Below, piece by piece: positions 39,975-47,728 of a DNA stretch of 64,000 nt (positions are counted from its first letter, which is position 1; each line of letters opens with the position of its first letter). This DNA comes from a virus. The position numbers and the translations under genes are program-made. Below the pieces are notes generated by a model that ran no database searches, was not told the origin of the DNA, and worked only from the letters and a program-made list of their open reading frames with translations. Where the stretch lies: positions 25,306 through 89,305 of the IMG/VR virus record IMGVR_UViG_3300025645_000048; one strand, given 5' to 3'.

Positions 39975-40268
39975 ATGAGTGCAATTATCAATGCGAGTAT
40001 TAGGGTAGATAAATTACCTAAAGAAAAATTTATCAAAGGTAAAGACGGTGCAGTTTATTATAACTTAACCATTTCAGTAAATGACGATACAAGATACGGA
40101 AACAACGTAGCTATTATGGATTCACAAACAAAAGAAGAACGTGAAGCTAAAGCACAAAGAAACTATCTTGGTAACGGTAAAGTTGTTTGGACTAACGATA
40201 TTATTAAGTTAGCTGAAAGAGAAGAAGCAAATACAACTGCTCCAGTATCAAACGATTTACCATTTTAA
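39975..40268 (+). CDS. SSB-like single-stranded DNA-binding protein, 97 aa
   Basis: Beta-rich OB-like body (IINASIRVDKLPKEKFIKGK, AVYYNLTISVNDDTRYGNNV, VVWTNDIIKLAE) and acidic/proline tip VSNDLPF. Same size and same DLPF end as the region A SSB at 15810 but otherwise diverged. Ends a short operon closed by a terminator. Confidence 0.75.
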   Translation: MSAIINASIRVDKLPKEKFIKGKDGAVYYNLTISVNDDTRYGNNVAIMDSQTKEEREAKAQRNYLGNGKVVWTNDIIKLAEREEANTTAPVSNDLPF

Positions 40269-40295
40269 GAAAACAAAATAAAATTTATTTTTTTG

Positions 40296-40323
40296 AAGGG
40301 GTTTTAAACGACCCCTTTTTTTT
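40296..40323 (+). terminator. Rho-independent terminator after SSB
   Basis: AAGGGG-(10 nt)-CCCCTT followed by a run of T residues; immediately followed by TTTATATATTTATATAA, a promoter-like box before the next gene. Confidence 0.82.
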
Positions 40324-40337
40324 ATATATTTATATAA

Positions 40338-41180
40338 ATGCAATTACGACTCGACGAACAACAAACAGTACAATATCTTGCAATGCAATCAATAGAAGAA
40401 GATTGTACAATAGATGTAAACGAAAAATTAGAATACCCTCCAGTAGCTTTGTCTTTTGGAGAAATGTTAATTAAAGGAAAAAATAAAGATATGCTTTTAC
40501 CTATACCGTTAGGAACTTATGGAAACTTCAGCTTTATACAAGCACCTCCAAAGACTAAAAAGACATTCTTTATATCACTTCTTGCATCCGTTTACCTATC
40601 AGATCAAAATCATTTCGGTGGTAATTTAAAAGGACATAGACAAGGCAAAGAACTAATACACATAGATACAGAACAAGGTCGGTGGCATTGTCAAAGAGTT
40701 TTTAAAAGAATTGCTGAAATGGCAGGAACATCAGAAGGCTATTTGACTTATGGTTTAAGAACTATTGGTTATAAAGAAAGAATAGAATTTATAGATTATT
40801 GTTTAGAACATAAAACTAAAAATGCTGGTCTGCTTATTGTAGATGGTATTGCAGACTTATGTGCAGACGTAAACAACATTGAAGAATCTAATGCTTGTGT
40901 ACAAAAATTAATGAGGTGGTCAGCAAAACACAATATACATATTATGTGCGTGATACATTCAAATTTTGGAAGTGACAAGCCTACAGGACATCTTGGTTCT
41001 TTTTTAGAGAAGAAAGCAGAATTACAAATACAATTAGAAGCAAATACAGTTAATAAAGAATGGATAACCGTTAAGTGCAAAAGAAGCAGGGGTTATGCGT
41101 TTGATACATTTAGTTTTAAGGTAAATGAAATGGAACTGCCTGAAATCGTTGGGGATTTATATGACCCATTGAAAAACTAA
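40338..41180 (+). CDS. RecA-fold/AAA_25-like ATPase with degenerate Walker A, 280 aa
   Basis: Probably a RepA-like replicative helicase or RecA-like recombination ATPase. LLIVDG (165-170) is Walker B; ELIHIDTEQGRWHCQRVFKR is a conserved post-Walker strand; IHIMCVIHSNFGSDKPTGHL is the H-motif region. Walker A is QAPPKTKKTFF (68-78), in which both usual glycines are replaced (A and K), so ATP binding may be altered. Common in Bacteroidota mobile elements and phages. A sigma-like gene follows at 4 nt. Confidence 0.78.
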   Translation: MQLRLDEQQTVQYLAMQSIEEDCTIDVNEKLEYPPVALSFGEMLIKGKNKDMLLPIPLGTYGNFSFIQAPPKTKKTFFISLLASVYLSDQNHFGGNLKGHRQGKELIHIDTEQGRWHCQRVFKRIAEMAGTSEGYLTYGLRTIGYKERIEFIDYCLEHKTKNAGLLIVDGIADLCADVNNIEESNACVQKLMRWSAKHNIHIMCVIHSNFGSDKPTGHLGSFLEKKAELQIQLEANTVNKEWITVKCKRSRGYAFDTFSFKVNEMELPEIVGDLYDPLKN

Positions 41181-41183
41181 ATT

Positions 41184-41663
41184 ATGAAAAACTACTTATC
41201 GGAAATCTATAAGAAACATCAAGTATGGATTGACATCGTTTGCTCCTTCGGATGCAATAAAGAAACATCAGAAGATATTACACAAGAGATGTATATCAAG
41301 ATTCAAAAGAGAATCAATAAAGGCTTGGATATTGATTTTGGAGATGACTATAATTATTACTATATTTTTAAGACATTAAAATCTTTGTTCCTTGATTTAA
41401 AACGCAAAGAAGCTAAAGTGAATACGTTATCTATAGACAATATGAGAGATTTTTTAGCAGACTTTGATGCTGCTAATTATGAAGAAGTTTATGCTACAAT
41501 ACAAAACGAACTAAACAATATGTATTGGTATGACAAAAAGATATTTGAGATAATAGAGGGAGGAGAAAGTATAGCCCAGCTTTCAAGAAAGTCAGGCATA
41601 CCTTACTATTCACTTTACAACACTTATAAAAAAGTAAAAGAGAAATTAAAAAAATTATTATGA
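41184..41663 (+). CDS. ECF-sigma-like transcription factor, 159 aa
   Basis: Region 2-like CSFGCNKETSEDITQEMYIK (the [SD]-x-AED..Q-[ED] motif) and YIFKTLKSLFLDLKRKEAKV, then a region 4 helix-turn-helix GGESIAQLSRKSGIPYYSLY with basic end KKVKEKLKKLL. Size matches group 4 (ECF) sigma factors. Likely directs host RNA polymerase to phage promoters; the ACGTTATATA motif before late genes is the obvious candidate target (inference). Confidence 0.72.
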   Translation: MKNYLSEIYKKHQVWIDIVCSFGCNKETSEDITQEMYIKIQKRINKGLDIDFGDDYNYYYIFKTLKSLFLDLKRKEAKVNTLSIDNMRDFLADFDAANYEEVYATIQNELNNMYWYDKKIFEIIEGGESIAQLSRKSGIPYYSLYNTYKKVKEKLKKLL

Positions 41664-42127
41664 TAAAAGTTAGACAATCAAGATTAGATTATTGTGCTAA
41701 TTCTGGTAATTTTTATGAAGAATTATTTTATAAAAAAGTAATTGAAAAAGGTTTTGATTATAGAAAATCTACAAATGAAGAAGATTGGTATATGCACATT
41801 GATTGTTATGTTAATGGTTATGGCGTAGACATAAAAGGCAATAGACATTTAGAAACTATTTGGTTAGAATATACTAATGTTAATGGCAATAATGGCTGGT
41901 TAAGAGGTAAAGCGTTTTATATTGCTATGTTTATAGTAGAATTAAATTGTTTTAGTATTTATAAAAGAATTGATTTATTAAATTATATAAAAGAAAATAC
42001 AAAAAAAACAACAAGTAATAAAAAAGATTATTTAAAACTTTATACAAGAGAGAAATGGGGAAAAAAAGATGAAATTGTAAAAGTTAAATACAATCATATA
42101 AAACATTTAGAATTAATAAAATTATGA
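41660..42127 (+). CDS. Putative PD-(D/E)XK nuclease, 155 aa
   Basis: SGNFYEELFYKKVIEKGFDY, then WYMHIDCYVNGYGVDIKGNR: D...(D)xK active-site layout of restriction-like nucleases, followed by IWLEYTNVNGNNGWLRGKAF. The E/D-x-K plus following W-x-E-Y-T-N strand suggest a host- or own-DNA acting endonuclease. Overlaps the sigma-like gene and the next gene by 4 nt. Confidence 0.66.
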   Translation: MIKVRQSRLDYCANSGNFYEELFYKKVIEKGFDYRKSTNEEDWYMHIDCYVNGYGVDIKGNRHLETIWLEYTNVNGNNGWLRGKAFYIAMFIVELNCFSIYKRIDLLNYIKENTKKTTSNKKDYLKLYTREKWGKKDEIVKVKYNHIKHLELIKL

Positions 42128-42270
42128 GATTAGGAGACTTAATATTTTACATTACTAAATATACAGGTATTAAATGGCTTGTAGATTGGTATTCAAAAAA
42201 GACTGGAACTGATTGTGGATGTGATGAAAGAAGAAAGAAGTTCAATGAAATAAAAATTAAAAGATGGTAA
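42124..42270 (+). CDS. Tiny CGCxERR protein, 48 aa
   Basis: GDLIFYITKYTGIKWLVDWY, then SKKTGTDCGCDERRKKFNEI: homologue of the 48-aa protein at 29292-29438 but with an aromatic, membrane-like N-terminal half. Same length and same position of the CGC core. Confidence 0.7.
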   Translation: MRLGDLIFYITKYTGIKWLVDWYSKKTGTDCGCDERRKKFNEIKIKRW

Positions 42271-42473
42271 AATTCAATAAATATGATTTCAAAGACTGGG
42301 AACAATTTAGGCTTTCAAAAAAATCAACCATTAGTCGTAAAGAATTTAAAATGGTATGTCAGCTCCACGCAACCTATTACGATCATAAATACTACGAACC
42401 TTGTACTTGTAATCCCAAACTAATAAACAAATGGATTAAAGAACTTAATATCATTTGGAATAATGGGAATTGA
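42264..42473 (+). CDS. Small hypothetical protein, 69 aa
   Basis: FKDWEQFRLSKKSTISRKEF, QLHATYYDHKYYEPCTCNPK, then LINKWIKELNIIW. The pattern FY.PCTCNPK.I..WI is a frequent phage micro-protein (possible zinc via C-x-C and H). Overlaps its neighbours by 7 and 11 nt. Confidence 0.7.
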   Translation: MVKFNKYDFKDWEQFRLSKKSTISRKEFKMVCQLHATYYDHKYYEPCTCNPKLINKWIKELNIIWNNGN

Positions 42474-42873
42474 AACAATAAAGAAATTTGAAAAAGTATT
42501 AGTAGCTTTCTTGAATATGGATGGTTGGAATTTAGAATGGACTGGAGATGGCTTTAAACATTATGATGCTTGTGGATTCACACCTAAAGGAAATCCTTGT
42601 GTTATAGAAATGAAATTTAGAAACAAATACTATGAAGAAAAAATGTTAGAAAAATATAAATATGATGCTTTAATGAAAATGGATAAAGATGTAGTAAAAC
42701 TTTATTTCGTAAGTGACCCTAAAGGAAATTATCTATACTGGTTAAACGCATTAGAACTTCCAGAACCAAAAGATATGTATTGTCCTGATACTACACTATG
42801 GACTAAAAAAAGATTACTTAAACCTGTTTACTTACTTAAAGAAAACCAAGCCACAAGAATAAATTTAAATTAA
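42463..42873 (+). CDS. Putative restriction-like nuclease, 136 aa
   Basis: NMDGWNLEWTGDGFKHYDAC, CVIEMKFRNKYYEEKMLEKY, KYDALMKMDKDVVKLYFVSD: D...E-x-K with a following lysine/tyrosine helix fits the PD-(D/E)XK fold; the second half (LYWLNALELPEPKDMYCPDT) recurs in phage proteins. It may be an analogue of the VRR-NUC protein of region A. Last gene before a promoter region. Confidence 0.66.
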   Translation: MGIETIKKFEKVLVAFLNMDGWNLEWTGDGFKHYDACGFTPKGNPCVIEMKFRNKYYEEKMLEKYKYDALMKMDKDVVKLYFVSDPKGNYLYWLNALELPEPKDMYCPDTTLWTKKRLLKPVYLLKENQATRINLN

Positions 42874-42874
42874 G

Positions 42875-42916
42875 TTATTAAATATTTTGTTTATAACTTT
42901 ATTATTTGTATATTGC
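42875..42916 (+). promoter_or_regulatory. Promoter P1, TTATTAAATATTTTG-N19-TATATT
   Basis: TTTTG at 42885-42889 and TATATTGC at 42909-42916 with a 19-nt spacer; ATG 40 nt further. The extended -33 region TTATTAAAYATTTTG is repeated at 43146 and 47387, each with the same 19-nt spacing. Confidence 0.62.
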
Positions 42917-42955
42917 AGTATAATTACAACGAAGTAATTATTATAACAAAACAAT

Positions 42956-43105
42956 ATGATATATTTAAAATTAAGTAAAGACGAAGTAGAAACATTATAT
43001 GTTGCATTAGATAATGAAACAAAATGTTTTAGCGACAAACTTGTATGTGAAAATCACAAAAAAGATGTTTACAATATTTTACAACAAGTAATTAAATTAA
43101 AATAA
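42956..43105 (+). CDS. Small protein, 49 aa
   Basis: MIYLKLSKDEVETLYVALDN, ETKCFSDKLVCENHKKDVYN. Common phage micro-protein (Y..LS..E...L..AL......) of unknown function, expressed as a monocistronic unit between promoter P1 and a terminator. Confidence 0.68.
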   Translation: MIYLKLSKDEVETLYVALDNETKCFSDKLVCENHKKDVYNILQQVIKLK

Positions 43106-43109
43106 TAAT

Positions 43110-43137
43110 AGGGAGTGTAAAAGCTCCCTTTTTTTTT
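43110..43137 (+). terminator. Rho-independent terminator
   Basis: AGGGAG-(8 nt)-CTCCCT followed by nine T residues, isolating the 49-aa gene. Confidence 0.82.
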
Positions 43138-43145
43138 GAATAAAA

Positions 43146-43187
43146 TTATTAAACATTTTGTTTATATCGTTTAATTAACTATTTTTA
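43146..43187 (+). promoter_or_regulatory. Promoter P2, TTATTAAACATTTTG-N19-TATTTTTA
   Basis: TTTTG at 43156-43160, 19-nt spacer, TATTTTTA at 43180-43187, then ATG at 43192, giving a very short or absent leader. Confidence 0.62.
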
Positions 43188-43191
43188 TTAA

Positions 43192-43905
43192 ATGATATTG
43201 TTAATAGACGCAGACAGCTTAATCTTCGCAAGTTGTTATAGAACAAGAGATGAAGAAAACGATGATCCTTACTATAGAGACATAGAAGATGCTATTGCAA
43301 AGTTTGATGAACAGTTTATGAAGATTGTAAATGATCTGGAAGAACAATACGAAATAGATAAAGTCATTACATTTAATGGAAGCAAAGGGAACTTTAGAAA
43401 AATACTAACACCAGTATACAAAGCAAACAGAAAGAAACAAGAGTTACCTCCATTACTACACGATATGCATCAATATGTTAAAGATACATACGACAGTAAA
43501 TTTGTATATGGATTAGAAACTGATGACCTTGTAGCTAAATACTGGCAAACACTATCAAATGAATTTGGAAGGGATAATGTAATGATTGTAAGCATAGACA
43601 AGGACTATAAACAATTTCCCTGCTTAATGTATAACTATCACTATAAACATAGATTAGTATTAGACATAAGTGAAGAAGAAGCATTATACAACTTCTATGA
43701 ACAAATGATAGTAGGAGATACAGCAGACAATGTAAACTACTTTAGAGGCAAAGGTAAAAAGTTTGCAGAAAAATATTTTAAAGATTGCAAAAGTAAATAT
43801 CAATATACTAAAAGACTATACGAATTATTTAAACAAGAATACAAGGGTAAGGCAAGACAGAAATACGCAGAATGTTATAACCTTTTAAAATTAAGAAATG
43901 ATTAA
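43192..43905 (+). CDS. 5'-3' exonuclease / FEN-like nuclease, 237 aa
   Basis: Flap endonuclease or RNase H-type enzyme for primer removal. MILLIDADSLIFAS (metal aspartates), FNGSKGNFRKILTPVYKANR, GLETDDLVAKYW (T-D-D), MIVSIDKDYKQ, and IVGDTADNVNYFRGKGKKFA (helix-hairpin-helix G-D-x-x-D-N-v) are the classic T4/T5 FEN motifs. Drives the operon with the DnaA-like gene, which it overlaps by 8 nt. Confidence 0.88.
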   Translation: MILLIDADSLIFASCYRTRDEENDDPYYRDIEDAIAKFDEQFMKIVNDLEEQYEIDKVITFNGSKGNFRKILTPVYKANRKKQELPPLLHDMHQYVKDTYDSKFVYGLETDDLVAKYWQTLSNEFGRDNVMIVSIDKDYKQFPCLMYNYHYKHRLVLDISEEEALYNFYEQMIVGDTADNVNYFRGKGKKFAEKYFKDCKSKYQYTKRLYELFKQEYKGKARQKYAECYNLLKLRND

Positions 43906-44428
43906 AGAAAACAAATGGTTTGTTCAAAATGAGATAGCAGAAAAAGTAATAGAGCTATCAGGCATTAATATATTTGAACGTTCAAGAAAAAGAGAAATAG
44001 TAGAAATGAGATCGTTATTCTTCTACATATTAAAAAACAAATTAGATATGGGATTGACAGAAATGTCAAGATACTTTGAAGATAGTGCTTCAAGTATAAA
44101 TCACGCAACTATTATATGGGCATTAAAAAACTATGAACTATATAAATCAACAAATAAAAAAATACAAGAAATTGAAGAAATGATTATTCTAAAGACTTCT
44201 ATGAACATAAAAGGAATAAACAGGGAAACTTATTTAGAATTAAAATGCAAAGAACTTGAAGCAGAAATAGAAAGACTAAACACTAAACCTAATGAATCTA
44301 AAATAATAGACTTAATTAATAAAGTTCCAAAAGCAAGAGAAGGAGAATTTATTACAAGAATCGAATTAATGTTAAAGGGGTGGCAATGGCAATATAAAGA
44401 CAGTACTACAGCTTATGCAGGAGAATAA
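43898..44428 (+). CDS. DnaA domain-IV-like protein, 176 aa
   Basis: RSRKREIVEMRSLFFYILKN, KLDMGLTEMSRYFEDSASSI, NHATIIWALKNYELY: close to the DnaA box-binding domain (R.R.IV..R.......L......S...IG...G..DHST). NHAT stands for DHST. The C-terminal 80 residues add a coiled coil (ELEAEIERLNTKPN). A partner of the shorter 101-aa protein of region A. Likely binds the phage origin. Confidence 0.75.
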   Translation: MIKENKWFVQNEIAEKVIELSGINIFERSRKREIVEMRSLFFYILKNKLDMGLTEMSRYFEDSASSINHATIIWALKNYELYKSTNKKIQEIEEMIILKTSMNIKGINRETYLELKCKELEAEIERLNTKPNESKIIDLINKVPKAREGEFITRIELMLKGWQWQYKDSTTAYAGE

Positions 44429-44621
44429 AACAAAAGATTTAGCTCTTATTAAAATACAGTCAAAGATTTGGGAGCAAAAAAGATACATTAGAGAATTAGA
44501 ATCTGACATTGAAAAAGATGAAACAGTAGACTTCGAAACAAGAGAACTAAACTTTAATAATCTTATAACACAATTAGAAGTATATGAATACATAAAAAAA
44601 GCAATACAGAATTATGACTAA
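44415..44621 (+). CDS. Small coiled-coil protein, 68 aa
   Basis: KDLALIKIQSKIWEQKRYIR, ELESDIEKDETVDFETRELN and LITQLEVYEYIKKAI. Helical throughout; overlaps its neighbours by 14 and 8 nt. No family recognised. Confidence 0.66.
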   Translation: MQENKTKDLALIKIQSKIWEQKRYIRELESDIEKDETVDFETRELNFNNLITQLEVYEYIKKAIQNYD

Positions 44622-44949
44622 ACAAGAATTTAAAGAAACAAAAAAATATCTATTAGACATCTGTCAAGAAATAATGGATGCTAAACAACCAGAATACACA
44701 CAAAAACATTTAGATATTCTACACAACTTTAAATGTTCTGCACAATTTGTAGGCATTGAACCAATGGAAGTATGGGCAGTATTCTTTAACAAACACATAC
44801 AAGCAATACTAACACACGCAGGAGACCCAACAACACCACAAGCAGAACCAATAGAATCAAGATATGCAGATGCAATCAACTATCTATTATTAGGTTATAG
44901 CTTATTACAAGACAGACCAAAAAAAGACATCATTTCAGGAACAGAATAA
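44614..44949 (+). CDS. Nmad1/DUF1599-like protein, 111 aa
   Basis: HLDILHNFKCSAQFVGIEPM, EVWAVFFNKHIQAILTHAGD, AEPIESRYADAINYLLLGYS: the NFK..A...G..P..VW.V...KH..AI.......SEPI..R..D..NYLLL layout is the nucleotide-modification-associated domain 1 family. This suggests a link to modified-base metabolism or regulation, though no other base-modification enzyme is seen here. Confidence 0.65.
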   Translation: MTKQEFKETKKYLLDICQEIMDAKQPEYTQKHLDILHNFKCSAQFVGIEPMEVWAVFFNKHIQAILTHAGDPTTPQAEPIESRYADAINYLLLGYSLLQDRPKKDIISGTE

Positions 44950-44965
44950 ATTAAATAAATAAATT

Positions 44966-45724
44966 ATGATAAAACAATTAAAAATAACAGAAATCAAAGA
45001 ATTAATTAAAGAAAAAAACTTATTAGAATTTAATAGAGAAATAAGTCAAAGACATTCTAATGCTATAATGGATAGTATAAATTTATGTGGATTATTAAGA
45101 GTTCCAATAATAGGTGATATATCAAGTTTTGATAAAAGAAAATATGTTATTATAGATGGTCAGCATTTATGTAATGCTCTTGTAAAAATGCCTAATATAA
45201 GCAACAAAATTAATGTTATTTTAAAAAAATATAACAATAAAACAGAAGTTATAAGAGATGTTGCAAAATTAAATAATACACAAAAAACTTGGAATGATGA
45301 AAATTATCTTAATGCTTGGTATAAGTTTGGTAAAGATAATGTAGATCATTTTTCTAACTATGCATATTTATGGAATACATATAATAATATATTTGATGGC
45401 TTACCCTGTGGATTTTTAGTTGATTTATATGCAACCAGTAAAGAACTATTTAGAAATGGTCAGCTTGAATTTAGAGATGTACAATTTAGCGATAAACTTG
45501 CACAAATATCATTTATGCTAAAACAAGATTTTAATAAAGGTGCATTTACATTACAAGGTTTAAGAAATTGGGCATTTGAAAGAAAATTTATACAATTAAA
45601 AGATTTAGATTTTGCAAAATTAGAATCAAGATTAAAATTATCTTTAAAAAATAATGAGGATAAAAATTGTAATGGAAGGGATGACTTTGCTGATTTTATA
45701 GATAAAATATATAAAAGAATATAA
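44966..45724 (+). CDS. ParB-N-like (DGQH) protein, 252 aa
   Basis: The core FDKRKYVIIDGQHLCNALVK matches the ParB/DGQHR nucleotide-binding motif; VAKLNNTQKTWNDENYLNAW is typical of the associated helical region. Members act as CTPase DNA clamps or nucleases in phages; the actual activity here is unknown. Lower GC than its neighbours and separate from the terminase operon. Confidence 0.65.
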   Translation: MIKQLKITEIKELIKEKNLLEFNREISQRHSNAIMDSINLCGLLRVPIIGDISSFDKRKYVIIDGQHLCNALVKMPNISNKINVILKKYNNKTEVIRDVAKLNNTQKTWNDENYLNAWYKFGKDNVDHFSNYAYLWNTYNNIFDGLPCGFLVDLYATSKELFRNGQLEFRDVQFSDKLAQISFMLKQDFNKGAFTLQGLRNWAFERKFIQLKDLDFAKLESRLKLSLKNNEDKNCNGRDDFADFIDKIYKRI

Positions 45725-45761
45725 TTATAAAAAATATTCATTTTAAAATAAGTTAAAAAAT

Positions 45762-45771
45762 ACGTTATATA
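45762..45771 (+). promoter_or_regulatory. ACGTTATATA motif, copy 1 (before terminase)
   Basis: First of five exact copies, here 46 nt before the GTG start of the terminase small-subunit-like gene. Confidence 0.5.
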
Positions 45772-45807
45772 GATATATAGAATTAATTAATTAATATTTT
45801 ATTAATT

Positions 45808-46080
45808 GTGGATAATAGAAAAAACAATGGAGGACATTCAACAAAAGGCTTTGCAGGTAGACCTAAAAAAGCAGACGAACTAAAGCTAATTGAAAAACTT
45901 GATGCCTTAATAGATAATGATGAAGTAATTAAAACTTTAGGCAAACAAATACTAAAAGGAGATTCAAGAGCTATGAATCTATATTTCGGTTATAGATATG
46001 GCAAACCTAAAGAATCTGTAGATATATCTTCAAGTGATGGCTTTAATGTAAACTTTAGAGACCTAATCAAATTTAAGTGA
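45808..46080 (+). CDS. Terminase small-subunit-like protein, 90 aa
   Basis: GTG start at 45808. NNGGHSTKGFAGRPKKADEL (AT-hook-like GRPKK), then TLGKQILKGDSRAMNLYFGY, RYGKPKESVDI. Basic N-terminus followed by a short helical body; resembles the DNA-recognition subunits found before TerL in Bacteroidota phages. Overlaps the TerL start by 4 nt. Confidence 0.7.
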   Translation: MDNRKNNGGHSTKGFAGRPKKADELKLIEKLDALIDNDEVIKTLGKQILKGDSRAMNLYFGYRYGKPKESVDISSSDGFNVNFRDLIKFK

Positions 46081-47282
46081 TTGAAATAAATAAAAAGTAT
46101 TCTCCTATTGCTGAATCAGATGGGAGGTACTTTATTGTAACTGGAGGACGTGGGTCTGGTAAATCATTCTCCATAAACCTCTTATTAGTTCTTTTAACTT
46201 ATGAAGCTGGGCATACTATACTCTTTACTCGTTATACTTTATCTTCTACTTATATTTCTATTATTCCTGAATTTATTGAAAAACTTGAACTGCTTAAAAT
46301 CTTTGATGACTTTCATATCACAAAAGATGAAATAAGAAATAAGCGTTCTGGGAGCAAGATAATCTTCAAGGGCATCAAAACATCAAGTGGAGATCAAACA
46401 GCTAATCTAAAGTCATTACAAGGCGTTACAACGTTTGTATTAGACGAAGCTGAAGAACTTACAAGTGAAGATACATTTGACAAGATAGATTTATCAGTAA
46501 GACAACAAGGCAAACACAATAGAGTGATACTAATACTAAATCCTACAACAAAAGAACATTGGATATACAAAAGATTCTTTGAGGATAAAGGAATACAAGA
46601 AGGTACTAATGAATCTAAAGATAATATCACTTACATACACACAACCTATTTAGACAACTTAAAAAACCTATCAGAAAGTTATATTAACCAAATAGAGAAC
46701 ATTAAACAACGTAGACCAGAAAAATATAAACATCAAATGCTGGGAGGGTGGTTAAATAAAGCTGAAGGTGTAATCTTAACTAACTGGTCAATAGGAGAAT
46801 TTAAAAAAGTAGGCGTTAGTGTATTTGGTCAAGACTTTGGATTTAATGACCCTAACACATTAGTAGAAACTAATATAGATACTACAAGAAAGATTATTTA
46901 TTTAAAAGAATGTTTTTACTTAAATGGTTTAACAACAACAGAAATAGCACGTTTAAATATGAAACACGCTACAGACAATTTAATAATTGGAGATGCTGCA
47001 GAAAAAAGATTGATCTATGAATTAAAACAAAAAGGATGTAATATAGTTTCTTCAATAAAAGGAGCTGGTTCTATTACTTATGGAATATCATTATTACAGG
47101 ACTATGATTTAATAGTAGACAAGCAAAGTATAAATTTAATCAAAGAACTAAACAACTACAGTTGGCTTGAAAGAAAATCTAATACACCAATAGATAAACA
47201 TAACCATTTAATAGATGCTATTAGATATGCAGTAAGCTACCAGCTACAAAATCCTAACAGGGGCAAATACTATATACAATAA
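46077..47282 (+). CDS. Terminase large subunit, 401 aa
   Basis: DNA-packaging motor. Walker A GGRGSGKS (23-30), Walker B FVLDEAEEL, coupling motif ILNPTTKEHW, nuclease acidic residues in GQDFGFNDPNTLV, IGDAAEKR and DKHNHLIDAIRYAV. Also starts with GTG, which is unusual since most genes in the window use ATG, and may lower expression relative to structural genes. Belongs to the PBSX XtmB/T7-like fold class. Confidence 0.93.
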   Translation: MIEINKKYSPIAESDGRYFIVTGGRGSGKSFSINLLLVLLTYEAGHTILFTRYTLSSTYISIIPEFIEKLELLKIFDDFHITKDEIRNKRSGSKIIFKGIKTSSGDQTANLKSLQGVTTFVLDEAEELTSEDTFDKIDLSVRQQGKHNRVILILNPTTKEHWIYKRFFEDKGIQEGTNESKDNITYIHTTYLDNLKNLSESYINQIENIKQRRPEKYKHQMLGGWLNKAEGVILTNWSIGEFKKVGVSVFGQDFGFNDPNTLVETNIDTTRKIIYLKECFYLNGLTTTEIARLNMKHATDNLIIGDAAEKRLIYELKQKGCNIVSSIKGAGSITYGISLLQDYDLIVDKQSINLIKELNNYSWLERKSNTPIDKHNHLIDAIRYAVSYQLQNPNRGKYYIQ

Positions 47283-47386
47283 TGGAATGTAAAAAATGTA
47301 AACAGACAATGACTATATATTCAGGTAAAGACAATAAAGATTACTACTACTGTAAAGATTGTGATATTGTACAATTTGAAAATTAG
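47282..47386 (+). CDS. Zinc-ribbon micro-protein, 34 aa
   Basis: MECKKCKQTMTIYSGKDNKD then YYYCKDCDIVQFEN: two CxxC knuckles only 18 residues apart. Starts in the stop codon of terL. Relative of the 43-aa protein at 38565. Confidence 0.68.
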   Translation: MECKKCKQTMTIYSGKDNKDYYYCKDCDIVQFEN

Positions 47387-47428
47387 TTATTAAATATTTT
47401 GTTAATTAAAATAATTGTTTTATATTAG
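47387..47428 (+). promoter_or_regulatory. Promoter P3, TTATTAAATATTTTG-N19-TATATTAG
   Basis: TTTTG at 47397-47401 and TATATTAG at 47421-47428, 19-nt spacer, ATG 5 nt beyond the -7 box: nearly leaderless, like P2. Confidence 0.6.
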
Positions 47429-47432
47429 CAAT

Positions 47433-47603
47433 ATGAATTATACAACAGAACAATTAAACACAAAAACAAATGCCCAGTTAATAGGCATTGCAGAAGGCAC
47501 ACTATCTTGTTTAAAAGATTTTGCCGACCTTACACCTTCTCACAAAGAATGGTTATTAGAAGCTATGACAGCTATAAAACAATTAGAAAAAAATATCCTA
47601 TGA
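47433..47603 (+). CDS. Small hypothetical protein, 56 aa
   Basis: ATG at 47433 chosen because promoter P3 overlaps any upstream start. LNTKTNAQLIGIAEGTLSCL, HKEWLLEAMTAIKQLEKNIL; helical. ATGA overlap with the next gene. Confidence 0.66.
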   Translation: MNYTTEQLNTKTNAQLIGIAEGTLSCLKDFADLTPSHKEWLLEAMTAIKQLEKNIL

Positions 47604-47728
47604 AAAAAAGACAGTATAGGAGTAATCAAGGGCGTAATCCTAAAAAGGAAGAAGCTATGTTTAACACAATCAAAGTAGCATTTATATTATTAGTAATTGC
47701 TACTATTGTAAATCAAATCTTATCATAA
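47600..47728 (+). CDS. Small membrane protein, 42 aa
   Basis: MKKRQYRSNQGRNPKKEEAM followed by a TM helix (TIKVAFILLVIATIVNQIL). ATG at 47600 overlaps the preceding stop. Basic cytoplasmic N-terminus, one membrane pass. Unknown role. Confidence 0.64.
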   Translation: MKKRQYRSNQGRNPKKEEAMFNTIKVAFILLVIATIVNQILS

